DNA from: Planctomycetaceae bacterium
GTDB lineage: Bacteria > Planctomycetota > Planctomycetia > Planctomycetales > Planctomycetaceae
Assembly (NCBI GenBank): GCA_002724315.1
Contig: PBOJ01000040.1
Span: forward strand, 45,010-109,009
Length of the DNA: 64,000 nucleotides
Reading direction: 5' to 3'
Each line of letters starts with the position of its first letter. The first letter of the stretch is position 1. The notes under the pieces were generated by a model that saw only the letters and a program-made list of their open reading frames with translations, was not told the DNA's origin and searched no databases. Made by a program: the position numbers and the translations under genes. Shown piece by piece: positions 24,275 through 31,894 of this stretch.

Positions 24275-26596
24275 ATGCACCGCCGGATGGATGCCTGGCT
24301 GCTGGTGGCGGCAACACTTGCCGCGTGCCTGGCACCGACCGCGATTTTCGGCGGTGAGATCCGGCTGAACGACGGCACGGTGCTGCGTGGGACGATCCGA
24401 CCGCAACAGTCCCTGGCTCTCTCCAAGCAGCGCAGCGCCGGTGAGTTGACCACGTACCCGATCGTCGCAGCCGTCACACCGCTGAAGCGGTACTTCGTCC
24501 CCACCCGACTGGTTGCCGAATTGAACAACGATGCCGACCTGGATCGGTTCGAGACGTTCACGCTGTCCAAACGCAAGGCGAAGTTCTCGACAAAGCTGCA
24601 GTCGCTGGGAGCTCCGGAGGAGGTGGGAGAATGGGACGAATTCGGACGACGACGGCTGGTGTTCCGGATCAAGGATCGCAAGGTCAACATCTACCAGTGG
24701 GTGACCAAGCTGACCCCTCACCAGGCCACCGTCGTCGCCCAGGGCTTCGGCTGGACCCATGGCCTCTCCACAAAGTCGATCGCTGCCGACGTGCTCGACC
24801 GGTGGCTCCGACGCGTCACCGATGCCAATCGACTGGACGACCGCCTGGCCATCGCCCGCTTCTACCTCCAGGCCGACATGTTCAAGCAGGCCCGGCGCGA
24901 ACTGCAGGCCGCTCGAGCGGCATTTCCCGGTGAGAAAAAGAAGATCGAGAGCCTCCAGCGCCGACTCGACGAACTGCTCGGTCAGAGGATCCTCGATGAA
25001 CTCAAGCGACGACGTGACAACGGCCAGCACCAGCTGTTCCGGGCCGCACTCGACACCTTCCCGGTCGACAAGCTCAGCGCCACCATCCGTCGACAGGTTC
25101 GCGAGTTGACCGGGCAGGACCGTGACCGAAGAGACCAGGTGGCCTCGGCCAAGCGACAGTTGACCGAGGAACTGGCGGCCGTCTCTGACACCAAGATCCG
25201 CGAGCAGCTGCAGCCGCTGGTCGAGGAGATCATGCTACAACTGGACCTCGAATCCATCTCACGGCTCGATGCCTTCCTGAAGTTCTCCGACGACGCCACC
25301 CTCCAACCGAGCCAGAAACTGGCCCTGGCCGGGTCGGGATGGCTGACGGGGTCGGGCAATGCCGTCACCGCATCTCGTGACACGGTCTCGCTGTTCCAGG
25401 CCCGCGAGTTGTTGCTGGCTGCGGCGAAAGCCGACATCGCCGACGTCCCTCCCCTGCTCTCACGGCTCGAGGGACTCGAGGGAATCTCGCCCCAGAGAAT
25501 CGCCGCGTTGATCCCACAACTGCCGCCGATCCTGTCCACACCGGAGATCCGTCCGGGAGTGCCGACACTGGTCGAACCGGCCAGCGGTGAGCTGAGATAC
25601 TGGGTGCTGTTGCCGCCGGAATACAACCCACACCACAGTTATCCCTTGCTGGTCGTGTTGCACGACGCTGGCGGATCACCCAGATCGAGTATCCAGTGGT
25701 GGGCCGGAACAGCCGCAAAACCCCGACCGGCCCGTCAACGGGGCTACATCGTCGTGGCTCCCGAACTGCCCGGCGTGGTCCGGCCCGGAACCGTCACCGC
25801 CGCCGATGGCTCGGCCAATCCCGCCGTCGACCTCCAGATCGGTCCCCCGCTGCACCGAGGCATCCACCGCGTACTGGTTGATGCCCGCAAGCGATTCCGT
25901 ATCGATTCCGATCGGGTCTACCTCTCCGGACACGGCCAGGGCGCCGACGCCGCATTCGAAATCGGGATGACTCACCCCGGGTGGTTCGCCGCGATTGTGC
26001 CAATCGCCGGAAAAATGACCGATTACTGCACCTACTACTGGCACAATGCCAAGAAGCTCGCCTGGTATGTCGTCAACGGTGAACTCGACCGGCCCCGTGT
26101 CGAACACAACGCCTTCGGACTCAACCGCATGCTCCGACATCGGTTTCCGCTGATTTACTGCGAGTACGCCGGACGGGGATACGAATCGTACGCCGAGGAA
26201 CTGTTCAAGATCTTCGAATGGCTGCCCCGACACACGCGTGCCGACGACCCGAAGGAATTCGAGGCGGGCACACTCCGATCCTCGGACCGCCGGTTCCACT
26301 GGATAGAAATGAACGCCCTGCCGTTGACCGAGGCGCGTGGCCAGCGAACCCGGCCGCTGAGACTGAAAGCCAAGGTTACCGTCGGCAACTCGATCCACGT
26401 CAACTCGGCCTCCCGCTCGACCACCCTGTGGCTTTCGCCCGAACTGGTCGACTTCGAGAAACGGGTCAAAGTGACCGTCAACGGGCGGCGAGGCAAGAGC
26501 CGGTTCCTGGCACCGAGCATCTCGGACATGGTCGACGACTTCCGTCGCCGGGCCGACCGTGAAAAACTCTACTGGGTGCGGCTGGACATCGAGTGA
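24275..26596 (+). CDS. Secreted alpha/beta-hydrolase-like protein with altered nucleophile elbow
   Basis: A 773-residue exported protein. After the signal peptide, IRLNDGTVLRGTI begins an N-terminal domain; residues from about 180 to 350 are helical and charged. The alpha/beta-hydrolase-like domain spans about 425-660: RYWVLLPPEYNPHHSYPLLVVLHDAGG, then RVYLSGHGQGADAAFEIG, GWFAAIVPIAG and VVNGELDRP. The nucleophile elbow that would read G-x-S-x-G in esterases reads G552-H-G554-Q-G556, so glycine replaces the serine. It may be a binding protein or use an unusual mechanism. The upstream 153 bp shows no clear promoter, and the kinase gene upstream is on the same strand. Confidence 0.75.
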   Translation: MHRRMDAWLLVAATLAACLAPTAIFGGEIRLNDGTVLRGTIRPQQSLALSKQRSAGELTTYPIVAAVTPLKRYFVPTRLVAELNNDADLDRFETFTLSKRKAKFSTKLQSLGAPEEVGEWDEFGRRRLVFRIKDRKVNIYQWVTKLTPHQATVVAQGFGWTHGLSTKSIAADVLDRWLRRVTDANRLDDRLAIARFYLQADMFKQARRELQAARAAFPGEKKKIESLQRRLDELLGQRILDELKRRRDNGQHQLFRAALDTFPVDKLSATIRRQVRELTGQDRDRRDQVASAKRQLTEELAAVSDTKIREQLQPLVEEIMLQLDLESISRLDAFLKFSDDATLQPSQKLALAGSGWLTGSGNAVTASRDTVSLFQARELLLAAAKADIADVPPLLSRLEGLEGISPQRIAALIPQLPPILSTPEIRPGVPTLVEPASGELRYWVLLPPEYNPHHSYPLLVVLHDAGGSPRSSIQWWAGTAAKPRPARQRGYIVVAPELPGVVRPGTVTAADGSANPAVDLQIGPPLHRGIHRVLVDARKRFRIDSDRVYLSGHGQGADAAFEIGMTHPGWFAAIVPIAGKMTDYCTYYWHNAKKLAWYVVNGELDRPRVEHNAFGLNRMLRHRFPLIYCEYAGRGYESYAEELFKIFEWLPRHTRADDPKEFEAGTLRSSDRRFHWIEMNALPLTEARGQRTRPLRLKAKVTVGNSIHVNSASRSTTLWLSPELVDFEKRVKVTVNGRRGKSRFLAPSISDMVDDFRRRADREKLYWVRLDIE

Positions 26597-26630
26597 AGAT
26601 CCCCACCGCCGGACCGGAACCCACGGGCTG

Positions 26631-27449
26631 ATGACGCGACCGATCGCCGCCGCCGTGCAGATGACCTCCACGGCCGACACCGACACCAACCTCGCAACGG
26701 CCCAGCGGCTGGTTCGGCAGGCCGCCGCCGGCGGCGCGTCGCTTATCGTGCTGCCCGAGTTGTTCACCGCATTGGGTGAACCCGAGATGATCGCCTCGGC
26801 GGCACAGCCGGTTCCGGGTCCGGCCAGCAGGATGCTGGGCGAACTCGCTGCCGAACTGCAAATCACACTGGTCGGCGGCAGCATGGCTGAACGCCGCGAG
26901 GGGCACCAGCGAATCTCCAACACCAGCCTGCTGTTCGGACCCGACGGGACTCAACTGGCCTGTTACCGCAAGATGCACCTCTTCGACATCGACCTGCCCG
27001 GCCGTGTCAGCTTCTGCGAGTCGTCATTCGTCGAGCCTGGCGAGGAAATCGTCGTCACCGAGACGCCCCTGGGTCGACTCGGCCAGGCCACCTGCTACGA
27101 CCTCAGGTTTCCCGAATTGTTCCGGGGCCTGGTCGACCGTGGAGCCGAGATCATCGTGGTCCCTTCGGCCTTCACCCAGTCCACCGGCCGCGATCACTGG
27201 GAAGTGCTGCTGCGGGCCCGGGCTATCGAGAACCAGGTCTTCGTCGTGGCCGCCAACCAGCACGGAGTGCACGCCCCCGGAATCACCACCTACGGCCGAT
27301 CGATGATCATCGATCCCTGGGGGACGGTGCTGGCCACTGCCCCCGATGGAGAAGCGGTGATCACCGCCGAACTGGATTTCGACCGCCAACGCGATATCCG
27401 AGCGACACTCCCGGCACTCAAACACCGACGTGTCCGGCATTCTTCCTGA
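26631..27449 (+). CDS. Carbon-nitrogen hydrolase (nitrilase superfamily, Nit-like)
   Basis: Cytosolic amidase-type enzyme of 272 residues, the normal length for the Nit/omega-amidase branch. The catalytic triad is visible: E43 in VLPELF, K114 in CYRKMHLFDID, and C155 in ATCYDLRFPELF. The sequence is close to the deaminated-glutathione amidase (NIT1) pattern, including RVSFCESSFVEPG, but substrate cannot be proven from this. The frame is open to 26559 inside the preceding gene. The ATG at 26631, 34 bases after the upstream stop, matches the family N-terminus (AAAVQMTST). Confidence 0.92.
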   Translation: MTRPIAAAVQMTSTADTDTNLATAQRLVRQAAAGGASLIVLPELFTALGEPEMIASAAQPVPGPASRMLGELAAELQITLVGGSMAERREGHQRISNTSLLFGPDGTQLACYRKMHLFDIDLPGRVSFCESSFVEPGEEIVVTETPLGRLGQATCYDLRFPELFRGLVDRGAEIIVVPSAFTQSTGRDHWEVLLRARAIENQVFVVAANQHGVHAPGITTYGRSMIIDPWGTVLATAPDGEAVITAELDFDRQRDIRATLPALKHRRVRHSS

Positions 27450-27499
27450 AGCTCCGAAACCCCGAGACTGACTTCTCGCAACGACCTCAACAGGTCCAA

Positions 27500-27529
27500 A
27501 AACTCGCCCAGCCGCTTTTTCTCGGCTGG
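27500..27529 (-). terminator. Candidate intrinsic terminator for the XRE cassette
   Basis: CCAGCCG / CGGCTGG at 27508-27529 form a 7-bp stem. On the minus strand the stem is followed, after GCGAG, by TTTTT at 27498-27502. It lies in the 111-bp gap between two convergent genes. The gap between stem and T run makes it a weaker example than usual. Confidence 0.45.
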
Positions 27530-27560
27530 CCGATGAGTGGCTCCCGCTCAACAGCGGGTG

Positions 27561-28598
27561 TCAGAAACTTCCCTCGCGAACCTGGTCGTGGCCGAGCCCC
27601 TCCCGAATCGTGACCACGTGTTCCACGTCAATGGAATCGTTTTCCGGGAGCGGGATGTCAGACTTTTCCTGGCCGAGAGTGGCAACACTCTTGAGCTTTT
27701 GCAGTGGCCTGGAGCCCTCAAGACGGGTTTCTCCGTCCGAGTAATAGTCGAACCACGGAAAACCCGCTTCGGTGTATTCCCGCGAAGTGGGAGGAGTCGT
27801 CGGTGGGTCATCACCGGTAATCGATCGCCAGACCAGGGAATTGGTGATATGGACGAAGCAACGACTGGCCTGTGCGGTGTCCCAATCGTTGATGTCGAAG
27901 GGGTCTTCGTAGATCTCCTGCCTCATTCGCCCTCCGGGTGCCAGCCCGATCTCCATCGGTTCGGCCTCAGCGAAACACGTTTCTGGAGACTTTTCGTAGC
28001 AAGCAACGTAGTACTGTTGTTCGACCCTCTCCGGAAACCGCCTCTCGAAGACCGCCCGCTTCATGGGATGCACCAGGATCTGCAGCCCTCCATGTTCTGC
28101 GGCGCCGGAAATCTGTTCCTCGGCCGTGTAACCGCTTCCCAACGGCATTGCGACAAACTGCCGGATGACATCCTTCTCAATACAAAAACCGTCCAACCAC
28201 GGTTGAGTTGGTGAGACCATATAGTCCTGCGGATCCCCTTTCAGGTGATCCGTCCATGTGTCGCCGGTGACGGCGTTGATCTTGCCGGCCGCGATCTTGA
28301 TCGCAAACGGGTACGACGTGCCTCGCGATTGAAGATAATTGGAGTCGAACGAGAGCCACATGGCCTCGGACTGATACATCGGGAACATGACACCGCCATG
28401 TGTCACCCACTGATCGGGCACCGATGTCGCGAAGTCATCGACATGCCGCAGCGGAAATCTGCCAAGGCCCGGAGGCAGCAGATGGGTCGTGTCGTCATCG
28501 GGAATCCGTAGCGTCCGCATCAGGTTCAGTGACAGCCGAGCCTGGGGGTGGACCCCGTCAAACGAAAACACCAGCGAGTCATTCTTCAGCTCAATCAT
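27561..28598 (-). CDS. Uncharacterised partner of an XRE regulator
   Basis: Not assignable to a functional family. The 345-residue product has no signal peptide and no membrane helix. Notable stretches are GLGRFPLRHVDDF (44-56), YPFAIKIAAGKINAVTG (96-112), WLDGFCIEKDVIRQFVAMPLG (134-154, nearly continuous) and AEHGGLQILVHPMK (167-180). From memory, similar proteins occur scattered in actinobacteria and proteobacteria beside the same type of XRE gene, but this needs a search. It starts 22 bp after the XRE gene, with GGAGA about six bases before the ATG, so the two form an operon. By eye it is more A/T-rich than the flanking genes, which may indicate acquisition. Confidence 0.72.
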   Translation of the reverse strand: MIELKNDSLVFSFDGVHPQARLSLNLMRTLRIPDDDTTHLLPPGLGRFPLRHVDDFATSVPDQWVTHGGVMFPMYQSEAMWLSFDSNYLQSRGTSYPFAIKIAAGKINAVTGDTWTDHLKGDPQDYMVSPTQPWLDGFCIEKDVIRQFVAMPLGSGYTAEEQISGAAEHGGLQILVHPMKRAVFERRFPERVEQQYYVACYEKSPETCFAEAEPMEIGLAPGGRMRQEIYEDPFDINDWDTAQASRCFVHITNSLVWRSITGDDPPTTPPTSREYTEAGFPWFDYYSDGETRLEGSRPLQKLKSVATLGQEKSDIPLPENDSIDVEHVVTIREGLGHDQVREGSF

Positions 28599-28620
28599 GA
28601 GTTTCTCCGTGTGTCACCAT

Positions 28621-28971
28621 TCACCATTCACCATCACGAACTTCGCGGACGACACGAAGCACGGCGTGGTCTGGCATGTCCTTGAGTTGCCGCAACAGAT
28701 CGGCGAACAGACGCGGCCGGCTGCGGATGATTTCTGCCAGGTCACTCGAGACCTTTCCCGCGAGGGCCAAAAGGAAGTCGGCATCCTCATCGAGAACCTC
28801 CGCCAGAGCCCGGGTGGTCTGCTCTGAAGGCGGTGGCTGCAAACTGCGTTCGATCTTGCTGAGGTACGACGGTTCGACACCAATCCGCCCCGCAACCCGA
28901 CGAACCGAGAACTGCGGGTCCTCCCTTTTTAATTCCTCACGTCGCTTCCTGAGATATTCTCCAAACTCCAT
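28621..28971 (-). CDS. XRE-family helix-turn-helix regulator
   Basis: A 116-residue DNA-binding protein. Residues 4-62 form a Cro/C1-type helix-turn-helix (FGEYLRKRREEL, then SVRRVAGRIGVEPSYLSKIER). A C-terminal tail (KVSSDLAEIIRSRPRLFADLL... ending VREVRDGEW) is shared, as I remember it, by a distinct group of small XRE proteins. The open frame runs to 29148, but the ATG at 28971 gives the normal N-terminus for this fold. The upstream extension would be read through the promoter and is not supported. It is the first gene of a two-gene operon and probably regulates itself through the palindrome just upstream of its start. Confidence 0.88.
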   Translation of the reverse strand: MEFGEYLRKRREELKREDPQFSVRRVAGRIGVEPSYLSKIERSLQPPPSEQTTRALAEVLDEDADFLLALAGKVSSDLAEIIRSRPRLFADLLRQLKDMPDHAVLRVVREVRDGEW

Positions 28972-28973
28972 GT

Positions 28974-28993
28974 TGTGTACCATATACGACACA
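28974..28993. promoter_or_regulatory. Palindromic operator candidate of the XRE operon
   Basis: TGTGT-N3-ATAT-N3-ACACA is a palindrome with perfect 5-base arms and a perfect 4-base centre (arms at 28974-28978 and 28989-28993, centre 28982-28985). It begins three bases before the ATG of the XRE gene and covers the predicted -10 element, a position at which bound regulator would block transcription. Confidence 0.6.
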
Positions 28994-29008
28994 CTACACA
29001 TCACACAA
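28981..29008 (-). promoter_or_regulatory. Candidate promoter of the XRE operon
   Basis: On the minus strand TTGTGT (29008-29003), a 16-base spacer and TATATG (28986-28981). The start of transcription would fall within a few bases of the ATG at 28971, so the message may have almost no leader. No Shine-Dalgarno sequence precedes that ATG, which fits. Confidence 0.45.
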
Positions 29009-29222
29009 GGCGTGGTGGAGAAAAAATGGAACAGGTCCACCAACACGGGCGAACGAAACTCTTCCTTCTGGCCGGGCTCTTGACCGAACCACGTGAAATT
29101 GCCCAGGCGCGGCTTCATCCGACGACGTGAATCCAACCGGGGAATCACCTACTCTCACGGGTGGAACTGGCGTCTCTCTCCAGTGGAAAGACAATCGAAC
29201 CAACACGAGTCGAAAACAGACG

Positions 29223-30914
29223 ATGAACGGTGCCCAGTTGATGCTCGAGATGCTGGCTTCGGCCGGCGTGCGATACGTCTTTGGTAACCCGGGATCGACC
29301 GAGTTGCCGTTGACCGACGCGATGGTCGCCGAGGACCGGCTGGAGTACATCCTGGGACTGCAGGAAGTCCCGGTAATGGGGATTGCCGAGGGATACGCCC
29401 AGGCGACCCGCCAACCCGGGGTGGTCAATCTGCACATCAGCCCAGGCCTGGGCAATGGCCTGGGGATGCTCTACAACGCCCACCGCGCGGGCACCCCGCT
29501 GGTGGTGACAGCCGGCCAGCAGGACCGTCGCCTCCGGTTCTCCGAACCGATCCTCTGGGGCGAGATGGTCGAGGTGGCCCGTCCGTGGACAAAGTGGTCG
29601 GCGGAGGTACAGCGGGTCGAGGACATCCCGGCGGCGATGCGTCGCGCGATCCAGACCGCGCTGATGCCACCCACCGGTCCGGTCTTCCTCTCGATCCCCG
29701 TCGATGTCCAGCAGCAGGAGGCTCCTCCCCTGGACATGACACCCCCTCAGCCGGTCAACCCCCTTCTCCGCCCTCCCGCGGACGAGTTGCTGCGGGCTGT
29801 CGACGTCCTGGCAACCGCCACCAACCCGGCCATCCTGGCCGGCAGTCGCGTGACCGAGAGTGACGCGATCGCCGAGTTGGTCGGGGTGGCCGAAGCACTG
29901 GGTGCGCCGGTGATCAGCGAACCGGGCACCACCCACGGCCGTCTCGGCTTCCCCTGCACCCACCCGCTTTCTGGCCCCGGCCTGCCGCTGTGGGCCCCGG
30001 ACATCCACGAACGCCTCTCCGAATTCGACGTGATCCTGGCCGTCGGCCTCGACGTCCTCAGGCTCTACGTCTACTACGAACCCGAACGAGCCATTCCCGA
30101 GCACATCCGGCTAGTGCACCTGGACCACGACCCCTGGGAACTGAGAAAGAATCACGCCACCGAGGTGGCGTTGTGCGGCGGACTGAAGCCCGGCCTCTCG
30201 GAGCTGGAACAACAGCTCTCCGATCACCTGACGCCCGCCCAGCTCGAGTCGATTTCGGAACGTCGCGGCCGCCGCGAAGCGATCCACTCCGAAGCCCGGT
30301 CCTCGCTCCAGGCCCAGGCGTCAGCCGAACTCCCCCGGCGTCCCCTGACCTCGCTGGCCCTGATGTCGTCGATCGCCAGAGCCCTGCCCCCGGATATCGC
30401 CGTCGTCGAGGAAGCGGTGACCACCACCAACACTTACCTCGAACGACTGGGAGCCATCGCTGACCCGACTGGCTACTTCGGCCACCGCGGCTGGGGCCTG
30501 GGATGGGGCCTCAACTGCGCCATCGGCGTCCAGTTGGCCTGGCCCGATCGCCCGGTGCTGGGCGTGATCGGCGAGGGTGCGTCGATGTACGGCATCCAGG
30601 GACTGTGGACCGCGGCCCGCTACAACATTCCGGTCACCTTCGTGATCCCCAACAACGCCCAGTACCAGATCCTCAAGGTCGGTGCCCGCGGCATCGGGCT
30701 GCCCCACGCCGCCGACGGCCAATACGTCGGCATGGACCTGGTGGAACCCGAGGTCGACCTCGTGGCACTGGCCGGATCGCTGGGCGTCGAAGCCTGCCGC
30801 GTCACCGAGCCTGAAGAGTTGACCGATGTGCTCGCCGCGGCCCTGGCGGATCCGCGGCCTCGGCTGATCGACGTGCCCATCGACCGCACCACGCCGGCGG
30901 CGATGGAGTACTAG
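29223..30914 (+). CDS. Thiamine-diphosphate enzyme related to benzoylformate decarboxylase
   Basis: A 563-residue ThDP-dependent enzyme with the three-domain pyruvate-decarboxylase-type layout. The N-terminal domain closely follows benzoylformate decarboxylase: FGNPGSTELPL with S25, LQEVPVMGIAEGYAQ with the cofactor-activating E48, and NLHISPGLGNG with H71. The C-terminal domain has the ThDP/Mg motif GEGASMYGIQGLWTAARYNI followed by NN. The second active-site histidine of benzoylformate decarboxylase (H281) aligns with a Tyr/Val in RLYVYYEP, so the substrate may differ. The open frame begins at 29127; ATG 29223 fits the family N-terminus. It diverges from the XRE cassette. Confidence 0.87.
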   Translation: MNGAQLMLEMLASAGVRYVFGNPGSTELPLTDAMVAEDRLEYILGLQEVPVMGIAEGYAQATRQPGVVNLHISPGLGNGLGMLYNAHRAGTPLVVTAGQQDRRLRFSEPILWGEMVEVARPWTKWSAEVQRVEDIPAAMRRAIQTALMPPTGPVFLSIPVDVQQQEAPPLDMTPPQPVNPLLRPPADELLRAVDVLATATNPAILAGSRVTESDAIAELVGVAEALGAPVISEPGTTHGRLGFPCTHPLSGPGLPLWAPDIHERLSEFDVILAVGLDVLRLYVYYEPERAIPEHIRLVHLDHDPWELRKNHATEVALCGGLKPGLSELEQQLSDHLTPAQLESISERRGRREAIHSEARSSLQAQASAELPRRPLTSLALMSSIARALPPDIAVVEEAVTTTNTYLERLGAIADPTGYFGHRGWGLGWGLNCAIGVQLAWPDRPVLGVIGEGASMYGIQGLWTAARYNIPVTFVIPNNAQYQILKVGARGIGLPHAADGQYVGMDLVEPEVDLVALAGSLGVEACRVTEPEELTDVLAAALADPRPRLIDVPIDRTTPAAMEY

Positions 30915-30918
30915 CCGG

Positions 30919-31833
30919 CTACTCGTCCGGATCCAGGCCATCCAGGATCAGCCCGTCGAGACCCGGGTCGTCGGCGATCTCGTCGACCTCCGGCTCGATC
31001 CCCAGCAGTTCGTTGTCGTAGGCCTCCTCGTACTCCCGAACACGCTCGGCCAATTCGTCGTTCTCGTCAATGGCGCTGGAAACCTCCAGCTCCCACTCAG
31101 TGCTGGCCGAACGGAGTTCGTCGAGTTCCAGGGGCAGTTGCAGGATCTTGGCCAGCCGACGGCTGACCGCTTCGATGCTCGCCGGGTTGGTCACCGTCAG
31201 GTAATGAGGGATCTCGGCGATCAGCGAGACCATCTCGAGACCGGACTCCTCCGACCGACTCATCAGGTAGCTCATGAACGAACCGGGTCCCTCGTACCCC
31301 GTCCTCCTCACACCGAACCGTTCCATCTCGGGCAACAGGTCGGGTCTCGAACAGGTCGTGTACAGCCGTGGGTCACGAGTGTGAGGCACGGCCCCACCAA
31401 ACGAACCGACGAACAGGATCCGGGTCACGCCCGAATCGTGGGCCAGGTGAAACAGGCAGTCGGCGAACGTCTGCCAGCGGAGATTGGGTTCCTTGCCGAT
31501 GAACATCAGCAGGTTGTGTTCCTGGCTGGCGAAAAACTGTGTCGATGGCAGTTCGATCGACGTGACCAGCCCGTCCTCGACCCGGATCTCGGGTCGGAAC
31601 AGCGCCGACATCTCCATCGAGCCCGGAAAGTTGTAGATATAGAAAGGATCCGGATCGATCTCGGCAAACGGTTGCGCATCGACCAGGTCGACCAGCCGCT
31701 GGATCGTCCCGGTGGAAACATCACCACCGTCCATCCACCCGGTGAAAGCCAGCAACATCGTGGCGTTGCTCATCTGCGGCCGGTCAGAGAACGTCAGCAA
31801 CTCGGCCAGCGGCGTCGGCATGCTCGGGCTCAT
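30919..31833 (-). CDS. PAC2 family protein
   Basis: A 304-residue cytosolic protein of the PAC2 family (PF09754), related to the proteasome assembly chaperone 2 fold. Seen: MLLAFTGWMDGGDVSTGTIQRLVD near the N-terminus, HNLLMFIGKEPNLRWQTF, RILFVGSFGGAVPHTRDP, and an acidic C-terminal tail (NELLGIEPEVDEIADDPG...). Bacterial PAC2 proteins have no settled function. The frame is open to 31890; ATG 31833 gives a family-like start (MSPSMPTPLAELL), and a second ATG lies four codons later. Its stop is four bases from the stop of the convergent ThDP-enzyme gene. Confidence 0.87.
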   Translation of the reverse strand: MSPSMPTPLAELLTFSDRPQMSNATMLLAFTGWMDGGDVSTGTIQRLVDLVDAQPFAEIDPDPFYIYNFPGSMEMSALFRPEIRVEDGLVTSIELPSTQFFASQEHNLLMFIGKEPNLRWQTFADCLFHLAHDSGVTRILFVGSFGGAVPHTRDPRLYTTCSRPDLLPEMERFGVRRTGYEGPGSFMSYLMSRSEESGLEMVSLIAEIPHYLTVTNPASIEAVSRRLAKILQLPLELDELRSASTEWELEVSSAIDENDELAERVREYEEAYDNELLGIEPEVDEIADDPGLDGLILDGLDPDE

Positions 31834-31894
31834 GCCTCGATTGTAGTCCGGCCCGTCACCACCGGGCAACATTGCCGCCACGCGCGGCAACGGA

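Noticed and set aside
27511..27520. T run in the loop of the intergenic hairpin read as a plus-strand terminator
   Set aside because: The T run lies in the loop rather than after the stem on the plus strand; only the minus-strand reading has T residues downstream.
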